The notes: generated from the letters alone by a model not told the origin. A DNA stretch of 64,000 bases from Byssothecium circinans (GCA_010015675.1 ML976991.1:166138-230137), one strand, 5' to 3'; counted from the stretch's first letter, positions 22,071-34,521 are shown. Program-made: numbers and translations.

Positions 22071-22616
22071 TGAAACAACTACGGCTATGGAATTGGCTGT
22101 GGATGGGGAAAGAGAATGTTGCCTTTGGGCTGCAGCACCAGACAGGCCGTTGGATTACGCATCCGCACCCATCTCTCCGCGCATACGGCCGTGACCCCGT
22201 CTGGCGTTGCTTGACCTTGTTCACGGCGAAATATAGCGCCGCGCCGGCGCTAGCCATGCATGCGCCATGCCCAGAGCGGCTTTCACGTCGCGCTGATTGC
22301 TGAATTTCTCTTCAGCCTCCTTCACACTTCACACGCCAGTTCAATTCCCGTGCGTTGTGCGCCCCCTCGCCGCCCGTCACGCTGTGTGCGCCTCAAGTCT
22401 GCTCTGCTCTGGTTCTCAACAACGCTCCTCCACACGTCCATCCAACCCTCGACGTGTCCGTCCCCACACACCGCCAACCCGCAGCTCACCTGCGGCTTCT
22501 AGCCTCCACGTCCCCAGCGCTCCGCCTAACACCAGACTCCAGATTCCAGATTCAGACCCGACCACCAGCTCGCCCTCATTCCCCTCTGTATACAAAACCT
22601 GTGACTTTGACTAGTC
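22071..22616. promoter_or_regulatory. Divergent promoter, histidine kinase and eIF2A
   Basis: 546 bp between start codons. The eIF2A side is strongly C/T-rich (about 22300-22600). No TATA box. The small frames here look like leader or shadow sequence. Confidence 0.4.
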
Positions 22617-24943
22617 ATGGCTGCTTCTACACAGTTGGCGTACCGCACCTCCAAGGGCATCGGCGTCTTCAACGCGGCGCCAGCATACGAGGCCCTCCCC
22701 GGCTTTGCGCGGTACGGCCGAACATATCGCCCCACGACCATTCAACGCTAATCGTGTGCAGTCCCGAAGGCAACCTGCGCTGCTGCTGCTACTCGCCCGA
22801 CAGCAGGTACTTGGCCTGGGCTTCACCCGAACAGTAGGCGTCCCGACACACTTTGCGAAGCGCATCTGACACGCAGTAGGGTTTCGGTCATTGACGCCTC
22901 CACCGGCAATGTCATCACCACACTCCCCACGCCCAATGTCTTTGAGCTCGGCTTCTCCCCGCTGGGCACCTACCTCCTGACCTGGCAGCGCCCCGCCAAG
23001 GATGAAGATGGAAATGCGGTCAAGAATCTCAAAGTGTGGAGGACGGTGCCCGAGGAGGGTGTGACTGAGCGGACCGTGGTTGGCGAGTATGTCCAGAAGT
23101 CACAGACGGGCTGGAACCTTCAGTACACGTCGGATGAGCAGTTCTGTGCCCGCGTCGTGACAAACGAGGTCCAGTTCTACCAGTCGGGCGACCTCAAGGC
23201 ACCATGGAACAAGTTGCGGGTCGAGGGCGTGACCGATTTTGCGATTTCACTCGGCAAGAGCCATTCAGTTGCTGTTTTTGTCCCGGAGCGCAAGGCACGT
23301 TTTCCCTTCCCATACACATTTGAGTGGTGCTAACAGACCCACAGGGCATGCCTGCCGCGGTCAAGGTCTTCCAGGTACCTCAATTCACCTCCGCCGTCTC
23401 GCAAAAGACCTTCTACAAAGGCGACAAGGTGCAGCTGAAGTGGAACGACTTGGGCACTAGCTTGATCGTTCTCGCCCAGACCGAAGTGGACAAGACGAAC
23501 AAGAGTTACTATGGCGAGACCAACATGTACATCTTGAGCGCCAACGGCACCTTCGACTCACGCATCCAGCTGGACAAGGAAGGCCCCATTCATGACGTCT
23601 CGTGGTCGCCCAATTCGAAAGAATTCGGCGTTGTGTATGGCTACATGCCAGCCAAGACTACCATTTTTAACGCCCGTGCTGTGGCCCAGCACAGTTTCGA
23701 CCTGGGCCCTCGCAACACTATTCTTTTCTCTCCGCACGGTCGATTTGTCCTCGTAGCTGGCTTTGGAAATTTGGCTGGCCATATGGATATCTACGATCTC
23801 GAGAAAAATTACGCCAAGATTTGCACCATCCAAGCGGCTAACTGTACTCACTGCGAGTGGAGCCCCGATGGCAAGCACATCCTTACTGCAACCACGAGCC
23901 CGCGCCTCCGTGTCGATAATGGAATACGTATCTGGCACATTGGTGGCACGCTCATGTATCACGAAGACATGACCGAGCTGTATCATGTAACTTGGTGTCC
24001 TCAGTCGACGTCGATCCATCCGTTGGACAGCCCGCTCACCCAGGTGCCCACTCCGCATGCGTCTGCTTTGGAATACCTTAGCAAGGTCAAGACGCCTTCC
24101 AAGCCTGCAGGCGCCTATCGTCCTCCGGGTGCACGTGGCACTGTTACACCTCTTCTCTTTAAGCGCGAAGATGAGGGAGGTGCTGCCTACAGCAACACTG
24201 GAATTTCCTCTGGCAACGCAACGTTCTCAAATGGTTTCGGAAAGCCTCGCCGCCGCGAGGTCCCCGGTGCCGAACCCAGCGAATCTCTTCCTCCAGGCGC
24301 AGCCCCTGGTGGTGGTGTTAGTTTGACTGGCACTGGAGAAGGCGACGGCGAACTGTCTAAGGCAGCTTTGAAAAACAAGAAGAAGCGAGAGGCCAAGAAG
24401 ACGAGGGAGGCAGCAGAGAAGGCTTCTGGTCTCGCCGCAGACGGCATCCATCCACCGCCCGGACCCGTTAACGGTGGACGCAGCCCCGAGAGACGAAGCG
24501 ATCGAAGCCAGAATCGGAGTCGAAGCAAGAGCGGAGCTGGCTATAATGGTAGAAGTCCCAGTCAGAGCCGCAATTACGGCAACAGCCCCCAGCGCCGTGG
24601 TGGCTACGAGGACGGCAATCACCGCACTCAGATGAATCCGAATCATCATCGCGCGGGATCTGGCCCACAGCAGCACCATACACGCAATAGCAATGCTGGC
24701 CAACCTCCAATGCACATCCAGATCGACAACAAAGGTCCTGCCCCCGATCTAACCGTTACCAGCCCCGGCGGAGGCGGTCCCAATGAGAAGAAGGTTCGGA
24801 GCTTGTTGAAGAAGATGCGCGCCATCGACGATCTTAAGATGAGACAAGCCGGTGGTGAAAAGTTGGAAGACACCCAGGTCAAGAAGATCACTACCGAAGA
24901 ATCGATCCGCAAAGAGCTTGCCAGCCTCGGCTTCACGGAGTAG
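22617..24943 (+). CDS. Eukaryotic translation initiation factor 2A
   Basis: Exons 22617-22711, 22762-22833, 22880-23294 and 23345-24943 encode 726 aa. Residues ~1-430 form the eIF2A beta-propeller: GNLRCCCYSPDSRYLAWASP, FELGFSPLGTYLLTWQRP, FSPHGRFVLVAGFGNLAGHM, CEWSPDGKHILTATTSPRLR and GIRIWHIGG. The C-terminal third is basic and disordered (KNKKKREAKKTREAAEKA, then Arg/Ser-rich and Gly/His-rich tracts), with a helical segment (KKVRSLLKKMRAIDDLKM) ending in LASLGFTE. eIF2A binds the 40S subunit and can deliver initiator tRNA without eIF2 at non-AUG or stress-selected starts. Introns are 46-50 nt. The third (23295-23344) begins GC rather than GT, the only donor that keeps frame. The standard short name is eIF2A; I leave the symbol blank. 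Confidence 0.93.
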
Positions 24944-26052
24944 CAGGACTGGAGCCATTGGAGCCAACATCGTCGTTACCATGAGCTCATTTCGCGTTCT
25001 AGTTCGATGGATGGGTCCTTTGTCGGCGCCACAGTTGCTCTTTTGATGCCACCGGTGAGAGTAGACCTGGAGAAAAACTTGCATTTTGATCTTCCTGCGT
25101 GACCTTTTGGATCAAAAAGTGGTGGGAGGATGCGTCGATGGTAGGGAGGCGGTGTTGAAGTCATAGTAAATAGAAAATGTGCAAAATCATACTCGTCTGC
25201 CTTCTACATATATTTGTGTCGTTGATTGCTGTACAACGCTGTGTTACCGTGTTTTGCGTAAGCGTTTTACAGGGACCGACGGCTATGTTCTAACTAGCCA
25301 ATACGAAAGAGACCCTAAAAGAAAAGGCCTGCCTGCAAAAAGAAAAAAGAAACTCATCGCCGACAACGACAGGATTCGAACCTGTGCGGCCGAAGCCATA
25401 TGATATCTAGTAAAGCCTAGAAGGCGAGTTCGAGTCATACCCATTAACCACTCTGGCACGTTGCCTTGAACTTAAGATGTAATTTTCAGGCTAATTAAGA
25501 CTATATACTAACCATCAATTTTGAGGCCTGAGCCATAATCCGATCTGGAGGTGTGGGAGCTTGAGGAGAAGCGGGGCTGAACCCGGCCCTTACTCCAATC
25601 TTTAGTTCACATGTCGGTCATCAATTGCGCGATGAGTGGTGGCGCGGGGGACAGATATTGCTATAGTAGTTTATCGGCCTCAAGCACATTTCCTTTGTAG
25701 GGAGGTTACATTATCAATTACTTCAGCTCACCCGGAATCGACTCGGCATTTGAGGGTACCTCCGATCGGAAGAACTGCAGCCTCCCAAAGCCCATAGTGT
25801 GCCATCAACGGGGAAGCGTGGGGCGGATAGATGTCCGCTAGTGGGCGCTTTATCCGACCAGTTTCATGCAGCTGCAGCAACAACCACGACCATCTTCAAG
25901 CACGCTTGACGAGAACTTCTGCAAGGCAGACTTCGCAGGTTCCTAAGACACGCGGGCGTTTGCATGTTTGCTTGCGCCCTCCGCGACATGTAGAGCGCCC
26001 GCTGCTTCCACAATCTCACCAACAATCCACACCTCGCCAGCTACTACACGAC
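24944..26052. other. Intergenic region holding a tRNA gene
   Basis: About 1.1 kb between eIF2A and UBP8. It contains tRNA-Ser(CGA) at 25361-25465 (annotated separately). The rest, including the UBP8 promoter from about 25500, shows no gene. Confidence 0.5.
25361..25465 (-). tRNA. tRNA-Ser(CGA) with intron
   Basis: Reading the minus strand, the acceptor arm GGCAACG pairs with CGTTGTC (one G-U), with discriminator G. The D-arm region contains GCCAGAGTGGTTAATGG. The anticodon stem TATGA pairs with TCATA around the loop CT-CGA-A, giving anticodon CGA, which reads UCG (Ser). A long variable arm (GGCTTCGGCC) makes it a class II tRNA, and the T-arm is CAGGTTCGAATCCTG. An intron of about 24 nt (CTCGCCTTCTAGG..., ending near TAGAT) lies one base 3' of the anticodon, the canonical position for nuclear tRNA introns. 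The encoded 3' end lacks CCA, as expected in eukaryotes. Confidence 0.9.
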
Positions 26053-27850
26053 ATGGACTCAATAGCAGTCGCGCCGAAAGGCGCATCCCTAGCCTCGCCC
26101 AAAGTTATCAAGAACTCCAAGGGAGCCATCGTACCCAGTAGCCAGATGGCACATATTGCGTACGGCTGCGGTACGTCCAAATCTCCTCCGCAACCCGATT
26201 CGGGAGATTTCCGCGGCTGACAAGATGCACAGAACACATGGGCGTAATGCTCGAGAAAGCGCGTAAAGCGACATTCCATAGCTACAGCAAGATACTCCAG
26301 GTCATACACGAGAAACCGAGCGTAATCGCCCAGACGTACAAGAGCGCCGATGGCAGGCCCGTGGTCTCGCTGCGTCCTCTATACCTGTGTCTGCAGTGTC
26401 CGAACATCATGACCGAGGCGGATCGCAACGAGCATATCGACTCGAAGCGACATGTGTTTGGTGGGTCACAATTGGTGCTTTTGCGGGGCTTGAACTGACA
26501 AGTGTAGCTGTGGAGTCGCGGGATGGAAACATCTACTGCGGCGACTGCCAGGACTTCATCTACGACTCTGATCTGGAGGCCAAGAGGCTGCTGAAAGGTA
26601 CAGCACCATGGGATGGTTGGAAGATTCAAGCTGACAGGCCGATACAGGCAAGAAGCGGAAATTCGAAGACACCACCACGACCGACGAGCACAAGCTCATC
26701 ATCAATAACTCCACGTTCCTTCCCTGTCGCGCGATTGGCCTCCGAGGCCTCTACAACATGGGCCAGACTTGCTTCATGAGCGTCATACTGCAGACATTGA
26801 TGCACAACCCCTTCATACGGAACTTCTACCTCTCGGAAGGGCACAAGCAGGTGGATTGCGAGAAGGAAGCCTGTGTTAGCTGCGCGCTGGACGAGATATT
26901 CGTTGAGTTCCACTCGGTGGAGAAGACAGAGGGGTTTGGAGCCGTCAACATGCTCATGAGCAGCTGGCTTGCTGGAGAGGTGAGCTCTCTACCTTATGTC
27001 CCGAAACCTCAAGCTGATTGAGATGGTACAGGCTCTCGCAGGCTATCAACAACAAGACGCGCACGAATACATGCAATTCATGCTCAACACTCTGCACCTC
27101 CAAAACGACGGCTCGCCCGACTCGGAAGACTGCGACTGCATAATACACCAGACCTTCTCTGGCAAGCTCTCCAGCACGGTGACCTGCGACAACTGCCGCA
27201 ACACCACCACAGCACTCGACCCGTACATGGACCTTAGTCTAGATGTACGGAACCTGCCCAAGAAGCGGAAGCTCGAAAGCGGTGCTGGCGCCGATGCACA
27301 GTTAGATCTACGTGATTGCCTAGACAGGTTCACAGGCCGGGAGAAACTGGGCGCTGCGGAGTACACATGCAGGAACTGCGATGGAGGACAGAACGCGACC
27401 AAGCAGTTGAGCATCAAGCAACTCCCGCCAGTGCTGTCCATACATCTCAAGGTGTGCCCCCCTGCCCTCCTCCGCCCTTCCAAACCCCAAACTAACCACC
27501 CAACGCAGCGCTTCGAGCACACAAAATCCACCTCGTCGAAAATCGAAACAAAAGTCTCCTTCCCACTAACCCTCGACCTCTACCCCTACACCACCCAAGG
27601 CAAAAACCCCAAAACCGCCATCCCGTCCAACCACAACATCAACTCGCCCTCCAACTCGCTCGTCTACGAACTCTCGGCCGTCATCGTACATAAAGGCAAA
27701 ATCGACTCGGGACACTATGTCAATTACTCGAGGGAAGGCAACGATTGGTTTGCGTTTGATGATAGCAAGGTGGTGCTGGTCAGCGAGGCCGAGGTCTTGG
27801 CCGCTGAGGCGTATTTGCTGTTTTATATGGTTGGGAGTCTAGATGTTTGA
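26053..27850 (+). CDS. UBP8: SAGA-associated ubiquitin-specific protease Ubp8
   Basis: Six exons (26053-26170, 26233-26460, 26508-26597, 26648-26979, 27032-27451 and 27509-27850) encode 509 aa, with introns of 47-62 nt. Residues ~38-145 are a zf-UBP finger (GCEHM, LYLCLQCPNIMT, HIDSKRHVF, NIYCGDCQDFIYD). The USP domain follows: Cys box GLYNMGQTCFMSVILQTL (nucleophile Cys ~187), QQQDAHEYMQFML, a zinc-binding CDNC...CRNC pair, and the His box KIDSGHYVNYSREG (His ~465). An NLS-like KKRKF lies just before the Cys box. Ubp8 is the catalytic subunit of the SAGA deubiquitinase module that removes ubiquitin from histone H2B. The zf-UBP plus USP layout and length support Ubp8 over other USPs. The start is the first ATG in frame. 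Confidence 0.92.
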
Positions 27851-29071
27851 AGCGGTTGGTCGAGGGAGGAGCGGCGTGGAGGTGGATCGGGCAGGGCATG
27901 TATGTATTATAGGGAGCATTGTTTTGGCGTTAGATATCTATCGAGAGCGGGTGGGATACGATACGATACTTACATACCCCGATTTCCCCCAGGGCCTGCG
28001 AAAAGCAGTGGGCATTGGCGCATGGCGCAGGGTCAATAGACGAAGCATAGCCTTGTTAATTACTATATCTCTTTGTATTGCAGTTATGTGTTTGGAATTC
28101 GTTCGAATTCATGATTCCTGTGGGCTTTTGTTGCTCTTGGGGCTAGCTTAGTACAGTACAGTACAGTGTCTTGGTAATGAAGTGTATCTACCTGACCCAT
28201 ATATATCTTTCGAGAGAGAGAGAGAGGTAAGCGGCGTCTAGGGAGATGGATGGTGCCTGTGCCCTCTCGGACACGACTTATTGATAGCCTTTCTTTCTTT
28301 CCTTCCGTGTTGATTGCAAACCCCACTGCAACTACAGCTCGTTCGTTCAATGTTCAATGTTCAATGTTCATTAGTGCTTGCTGTACAGGAGATGAACGGA
28401 CGTGGAGGGAAACGATTCATCAACGCCCTGTGCTGAGAAGGCAAGATGCCCCCCCGCTGGCTAGGAAGGGTCCGGTCTTTGGTCTTGGTTTTGGTCTTGA
28501 TCTTGTGCTTGCGCTTGCGCTTTCGCTTTTGGATCAGGCAGGTAATTGTGGCGGGTTGGTCGGTTGGTTGGGTCGGTAAGGTAAGGTAAGGGAAGGAAAC
28601 GAAACGGCACAGGCGGTGACTTAACGCCCGCCCTTGTGTACTACATTCATCGTCAACATTCTTCTTTTGAATCTCTCCATGTCTGCTGTCTCGTACGTGA
28701 TCACCGAATGGTGCTACGGCTACGTGCGGAACCGCTTGCCGAACAGCTCCGAAGTAAAGAGACGGTCAGGTCAGGTCAAGTGTCTAACTACATATATGAC
28801 ATGATGCATTATTGACAGACTGTGTAAGTAAGTACCGTCAAGATGAGCTTATCCCTCTATACCCTCTATACCTTCCTTATCGCTCTATCCAGGCAACTCG
28901 ACTAAACGCCTACACTGGGGGTATATACCAATCGCCGCGGTAGGAACCGGGGGTTTTCCCTTCGCTCAATATATGACTATGCACAAAGCAAGCAAGCCGG
29001 TAAAGAAAAAAAAAAGCCCGCTTGCAGTCGTCCATCTTCCCATTTACTTCAACTTCTCTGGGGGAAACCAT
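27851..29071. other. Convergent intergenic region with short tandem repeats
   Basis: About 1.2 kb with no gene. It holds a (GA)n run near 28212-28227, three copies of TTCAATG at about 28345-28371, a degenerate CTTGNT/CTTGCG run at about 28480-28530 and a GGTAAG repeat near 28575. These are low-complexity sequences between two 3' ends. Confidence 0.5.
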
Positions 29072-31188
29072 TCACGACGCCGCCACAGGATCAGGGTCAA
29101 AACACTGGCAATCCTCCACCGTTCCCCCAGCCCTCTTCCCACTGACTAAACTCGCACACTTCCACGCAACATCGACATCGTTACACTGCATCAGCACATT
29201 CCATATCCGCTCCACGGTATACCCAAACACGGGCGCACTCATACTGTCCTCCCGGCCCATTAGGTACGCTGCTTGATGCGCCCAGCTATCCGGATCGACG
29301 AAGGCGTTGTGGAGATCTTTGTAGACGGATTTGTCGACGCCGCGGATGCGCTTCGCCGAGGCGATGAATTGGCCTTTGTAGGAGAGGAGGACTTTATCGC
29401 ACGCGGTGGCGTTGTTGATGCGCGAGTGGAGGTCCGGGAGAAGATGCGTTGTGTCTTCGAAGCCGTATCGGTCGCCGCACGAGTCGCAGTTGCATACTTG
29501 GCCTGACCAGCCTAGGTTCAACATTCCCGTTCGCGCCGGGTCGAAGTAGTCGCGTACCCGCGGGTAGAATTCCCTCGGGTTGTGGATGTCGGCTTGGAGG
29601 AAGACCGTATGGGCGGCCAGCGTGTCCCAGTTGTGCAGCATGTGGTGGAGATAGGTCTCGCCTTCGCGGCCGATGTTGGGGATGGTGGTGACGTTATCGG
29701 CACCGGTGCCCATGCGGATCCAATCCGTGTCGGCGCTGTTGTCTTTGACGTAGATCTGCACGCTGGCTTCGCGCAGCTTAGGCATGGCTTTGAGGGTGGA
29801 GATTAGACGGGCGACTTCATCGACGCGCTCTTTGTACATGCTGATTACGAGCTGGATGTCGGCGGTGGGAGTGTAGGAGACATCCAGGATCGGGGGCACT
29901 TTGATGACGGTTTGGTGGATATGGTCGGAGAAGTTGAGCGCGAGGTAGCCGATCCATATTGAGGGGATGGCGATGGCGAGGACGATATTGGATATGCGGC
30001 GGAAGAAGCTTCGCTGGCGGCCGTGGTTTTCGGGGGGTGAACCTGGGACCTCTGCGGAGCAATTCTCGTTTTCCACATCTATACCGTTTGGTACAATGCT
30101 GTACACCTTCCGCCTTTCCTGCCGGTCGCGCATCGAGTCCAGGGCGTATTTCGCCGTGATGAATAGGACGGCTTGCATGAAAAACCAAAACTGCGCCCAC
30201 GACATGTACGACCGGCGAAGCACAAGTGTCGACCATATTCCGACAGTTCCGGTCATGGTTAGAAGAGCTAGCATTTCAGCAACACTAGAGGCGTTTTCGT
30301 GGTCTTGAGATTCGTTCATTGCTCCATCTAACGGGAGCAAAATCGACTGTCCGAGAAGCATGGCGATTGCCGTAGCCACACAATTGAAAATCAGTAAAGG
30401 CACATCTGACATGCGCATTGCATGAAAGAACAACGCCCATGATTCATCTGGCCGGGAAAGCGCCCAAAGACCTGTAATCGCAAGCCCTGAACCACAAAAC
30501 AGTATTCTCGTTCGCTGGGAATCGCATGCAGCAGTGGACGTCTTCTCGATAGTCATGGAACGATATGCGCGCGCGAGTCCGATGAACACAACTGCGGGAA
30601 TCGCGGACTCGAGGACAGGTACGAGGAGTCGATATTCGCCTAGAAGAATACTGGCACTTCCGATGGCGACGACGGCGATACGAGCCATTTCAAGGCGCGA
30701 TCGTGGAGCTTTGGATCGAACTAGGTGTATCAAGGATTCTACGCATGGAGATATGGCCTGGTTCAGTCAGAATGTGTTGCTCGACTGGATGGCGCCTGAT
30801 CGGTACGTACAGCCAGCATGAGCATGGTAGGAAGGTTCTGAGCATGCAAAACAGCTTGTACACTGAAGACGGTCGCAACCGCCATTAGCGCCGCTATTAT
30901 TGCAAAGGGAAACCATTCCCGCCATGATGTTCTCCGTAACGATGGAGTCGAATGAGACGGTTCTTGTTGAAGGTAGTCGACCGTTGTAATCGCGCCCGCA
31001 GCCGCTAACTGAAGGAGATGCAGGTGTAGCGGGTAGTGAACATTCAATTCGACAAGGAGATATCTCGAGGTTATAATAGACACAGTAGCAGCGACAGCCC
31101 ACACGGGGATCCGATTGCGCTCCGCGGTGTCGAAACCATGGCTCAGCCGACTCCGCTCATACTTCTGATTATTCAAGCCCAGGGTCAT
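29072..31188 (-). CDS. Multi-spanning membrane protein with C-terminal DUF3431 domain
   Basis: Exons 31188-30811 and 30757-29072 (53-nt intron, phase 0) encode 687 aa. Residues ~25-370 contain about eight to ten hydrophobic segments (for example IPVWAVAATVSIITSRYLLV, FAIIAALMAVATVFSVQAVL and IAVVAIGSASILLGEYRLLV) and resemble drug/metabolite-type or nucleotide-sugar transporter-like membrane domains. Residues ~415-680 are DUF3431: QLVISMYKERVDEV, PNIGREGETYLHHMLHNWDT, TVFLQADIHNPREFYPRV, a CNCDSCGDRYGF cysteine cluster and SYKGQFIASAKRIR. DUF3431 proteins look like glycosyltransferase-related domains, but their activity is not established. I infer a Golgi/ER protein in which a membrane domain carries a lumenal or cytosolic DUF3431 unit. 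The frame runs upstream to 31362, but the ATG at 31188 begins the family-like N-terminus MTLGLNNQKYERSRL. Confidence 0.75.
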
Positions 31189-32553
31189 CGTCGGCCGGAT
31201 GGACGTTCGTTCAGTACAAACCGGCCCAAGGGAAAAAGGAAATTGAGGCGGGCGAAAAGAATGACAGAGAGTTGGACCGTCATCCGCGGGAAGTCGTTCA
31301 AAATCAACACATGAGAGGTGACAGGGTGAGATGACGCTGGGCAAAGGGGTGACAGCGCCCACCCGCTTATAGGATCCACAGCCTGGTTAAGGCCTCGCTT
31401 GTTGGCCCACGGGCCACTCACCAAACGCCCGTCGCCCGGTGGCTTGGTGAGGCAAACGACTTTCCGGATCCTGACATGGCGGCGCAATTTCCTTTTTGGG
31501 ATGATAATCCGAGACATTTTGACTGATAGCCTTTGAATTGACGGCTTCTATGGCCGGTGTTCTGTTGAAGATGGTTGAAGATGGCGCCTTCTTACTGCGA
31601 GCTTCATGCGTGTGGCTTCGCATATCCTCAGGGTTTATTGCATATCATTGCCTGCGCCACGTCTAGATAACCCGAGTCTCGCCCCATGCGCCAATTGCCG
31701 CATCCGTATCAAGTGCATGCATGTTGAGAGTATCGGTACTGCTACTATTTCGTTAGTGGATAGCGTGCAGGATACAGAGTACCGTCGACAACGTCGTCAA
31801 ACCTAATCTGTAACCTCGAAATCGAGAACCAGGGTTTCCAGGCATGTCAGGTCGGGAATTTAACAAATGTCAAAACCATCAACTCTTCCACGACAATCAC
31901 TGTGCCAATCTTGGATTGGAGCAGCTGCCTCTTTTTCTTAGTTAGGAACGCCAGGCCGTCCGCTCTATGTAGTCTCGAGTCTCGAGCTCGGGAGCACTTT
32001 TGCTGCGGAGGTAGCGCATTCGTAACGGGAGGTAGGGCTGACAGCAGGACGATTTCCCCGAAGGCTGCTTTGTCAGAATAGAGTAGACATAGTTTTGCTC
32101 CGGATACGTATGAAAGGAGAAGGGCGAGGCCGCGATAGGTCAGTTCACGAGGAGAGAAGGCTTGGTGCAATGAGGGTCTCGTCTAAAAGGGTTTAGGGGG
32201 CACCGGCCTCTGCTCAAGACGCGTCGCGTCAACGAAATCCCCATTTTCGACATCACATGCTCAGGAGTTCTAGCGATCTATTCCTTCCATAAGTTTGTTT
32301 CTGCTTGCGTCTATACAATACTGAACCAATTAACTGAGCATATGATATGGAAAGCGTTGCCCGACCTTTGACACGCCGCAGTACCCCACACGTTTAGTGA
32401 ATATGCAAACGTTCCCTAGGGAAGGCTTTCGACGCATCTCACCTTATACTCGGCGGACTGTCCGTTTGATAAGCCCCACAACTTCACTGTCACTACTAGC
32501 TGCCCAGCACTCACCTTCGCTCTCCCTCCAACATCAATCTCCGCGATATCAAC
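31189..32553. other. Divergent intergenic region
   Basis: About 1.4 kb between the DUF3431 gene and the next plus-strand gene. Frames at 31387-31623 and 31847-32170 have no recognisable features. Nothing is annotated beyond presumed promoters. Confidence 0.45.
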
Positions 32554-33897
32554 ATGGCCGGATACCTACAATACGACGAGCGCAACGGTCAAGTCTATGT
32601 CGAAACCAGCGTTCCAGTCAGGTCAATGGTGTCAAGCTGGTTGAAGAAGAGCACGGGCAGGAAGGAAGACCCGGCTAAGCACCGGAATAGGGGCGTGACA
32701 GGTGCATCTTCGCTATACGAGACCGCACTTCGATCGTGTGCGTGGCATATTGATCTCTTCGAACCCGAAGCTCTCGTGTGCGCCGAATGGTCATATGCAG
32801 AGAAGATATATCAGCACTTGAAAAGCAAGTATGTACAACCATGTGTTTTGAGCACAGCTTCTCCAGTTGATCACGCCGAAAGCATACCCATAAGGCGGAC
32901 TTTGGACTGATGAACTTGCAGGGACGCTGTCACCATCAAGAACTGGGCACTATACCACAAAGCCTTCCCAGGATCCAAAGACCTCCAGCACACCTTCGCC
33001 CTTCCCATCGGGGCCAAGGCCGGCAGCCATCCACACGAGCTTGAACCGATCCAAAAACATCTCGCATCACTGCCCATAGCGACGCTGACGAACCTCGATG
33101 TGCGGAATCTATCTCTCCGGGCCACGCATCTCATGAACCTACTCGATTTCCCCAACCTATCCGTCCTCGTCCTCGAACAGAGCCGTGAGCTGAGCAAGAG
33201 CAAAGACGACGGTGGCATCAGCGACAGTTTCATGAGACGCTGGGGCCGCGCCGTCTTTGACGCCAAGGCATTTACCAGACTCAGGGTCATCGTATTTCGA
33301 AACTTTCAGACGAGCCTGGACGATACGTTCCTCTGCTTCACCGTCTTCCCAAGCCTAGTCCTGTGTAACCTGGACTCTTGGTGGGCTAAGCAGGATATGA
33401 TGGGCATGCTGAGTGGGGGGCTGGTTGGGAAGAACAGGCGATGGAAACATGTACCAACAGAGGGGTATGTATTGTACAATGTCACAAATTCATTCTCCGC
33501 GACATGTCTGACAATCTCCCACAGGCCAGATGCTCAAGGCCGCGGCAAGAACCCAGAAACCACATGGAGGCGATCCGACAAGACAATCCACGAGAAAATG
33601 GAGATGCTGTACAAGCTCGCCGGCGACCTCGTTCCGCGACCTGGCCACCATACGCCGACAGACCCCATCGTCTCCATTCACTATGGCGACGCGAGCCATT
33701 ACCACGACCCCAAAAGCTATTCAGCGTGGTTCATGCGCGTCATTCCGACGGTAGACGACTACGCCCTTCGGCCGCCCAAGCGTCCCAGTTTAGAGGGCAA
33801 TGCTGCCGCTGCGGAACCGACTTATCAGCCGAAGAAGAAGAGCGTCAAGACCGGGAAGAAGCAGGACATTGGTGCGCTTTTGGGGGCGTTTGCGTGA
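32554..33897 (+). CDS. Uncharacterised fungal protein, 396 aa
   Basis: Exons 32554-32828, 32922-33464 and 33525-33897 (introns of 93 and 60 nt) give 396 aa beginning MAGYLQYDERNGQVYVETSV. I do not recognise a family. The middle (residues ~135-230) has Leu-spaced segments (LTNLDVRNLSLRATHLMNLL, FPNLSVLVLEQSREL, FTRLRVIVFRNFQ, FPSLVLCNLDSWW) resembling irregular leucine-rich repeats, as in fungal F-box/LRR-type proteins, but no F-box is evident. A WHIDLFEPEALVCAEWSYAE segment precedes it. The C-terminus is basic (PKKKSVKTGKKQDIGALLG), possibly an NLS. The second intron is a multiple of three and stop-free, so a 20-residue-longer isoform is possible. Confidence 0.7.
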
Positions 33898-34521
33898 GGT
33901 GAGGGTTTTGGAGAGCAAGGAAGCGTTCTGGAGAGTACATGGGTATGTCAAACTCTTTAGTTATGGTTTAGGTCCATGGTACTCTAACGATGCTCCACTA
34001 GACTACCAGGGCAGAATTCACCTTGCAGCACCATCACCACCGCCTGTCAATATATCTCTCCTCACCTCTGACGTCACTCGTGCAGTATAGCGGAACTCCA
34101 TCCTTTCGTAAGCACACTCCATAGCGCATCCGAAGCCAAGAGACTCCAAGACCTGAAGCGGCATAGTTGCAAGATATCCATGGGTCGCTGGTCAAGCTTT
34201 CTGCAGTATCTAGGAATCGAGTGTGACTCACTGCTGCTGCTTACGCACGTATGGAAGGATTGGCCGAAGGAATCCAACGCGAATGAACTGACATGGTTGG
34301 ACTGAGATACGGGATAGTTCTCGAAGTTGCATATGTAGGACTAAAGGAAAGCACTTTGGAGAGAGGCAAAGCACGCGATGATGGGTTGCGTAGTCAGCTA
34401 TAAAGGGGGATGAAGTATCTCGAGTTGAAATCTTTCCATACACCGTTCCTCTAGCCTCTTCGGTCCCTCCATCTCCTCTTACCAATCCCTGAAATTGAAC
34501 GTCAAACTCCTACAGCACACA
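33898..34521. other. Intergenic region with TATA element
   Basis: 624 bp. The only feature is the TATAAAG at 34399-34405 in front of the small gene at 34522. Minus-strand frames here look random. Confidence 0.45.
34399..34405 (+). promoter_or_regulatory. TATA box for the small gene at 34522
   Basis: TATAAAG on the plus strand, 117 nt upstream of the ATG at 34522. Its position supports a real transcription unit for the short downstream frame. Confidence 0.45.
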
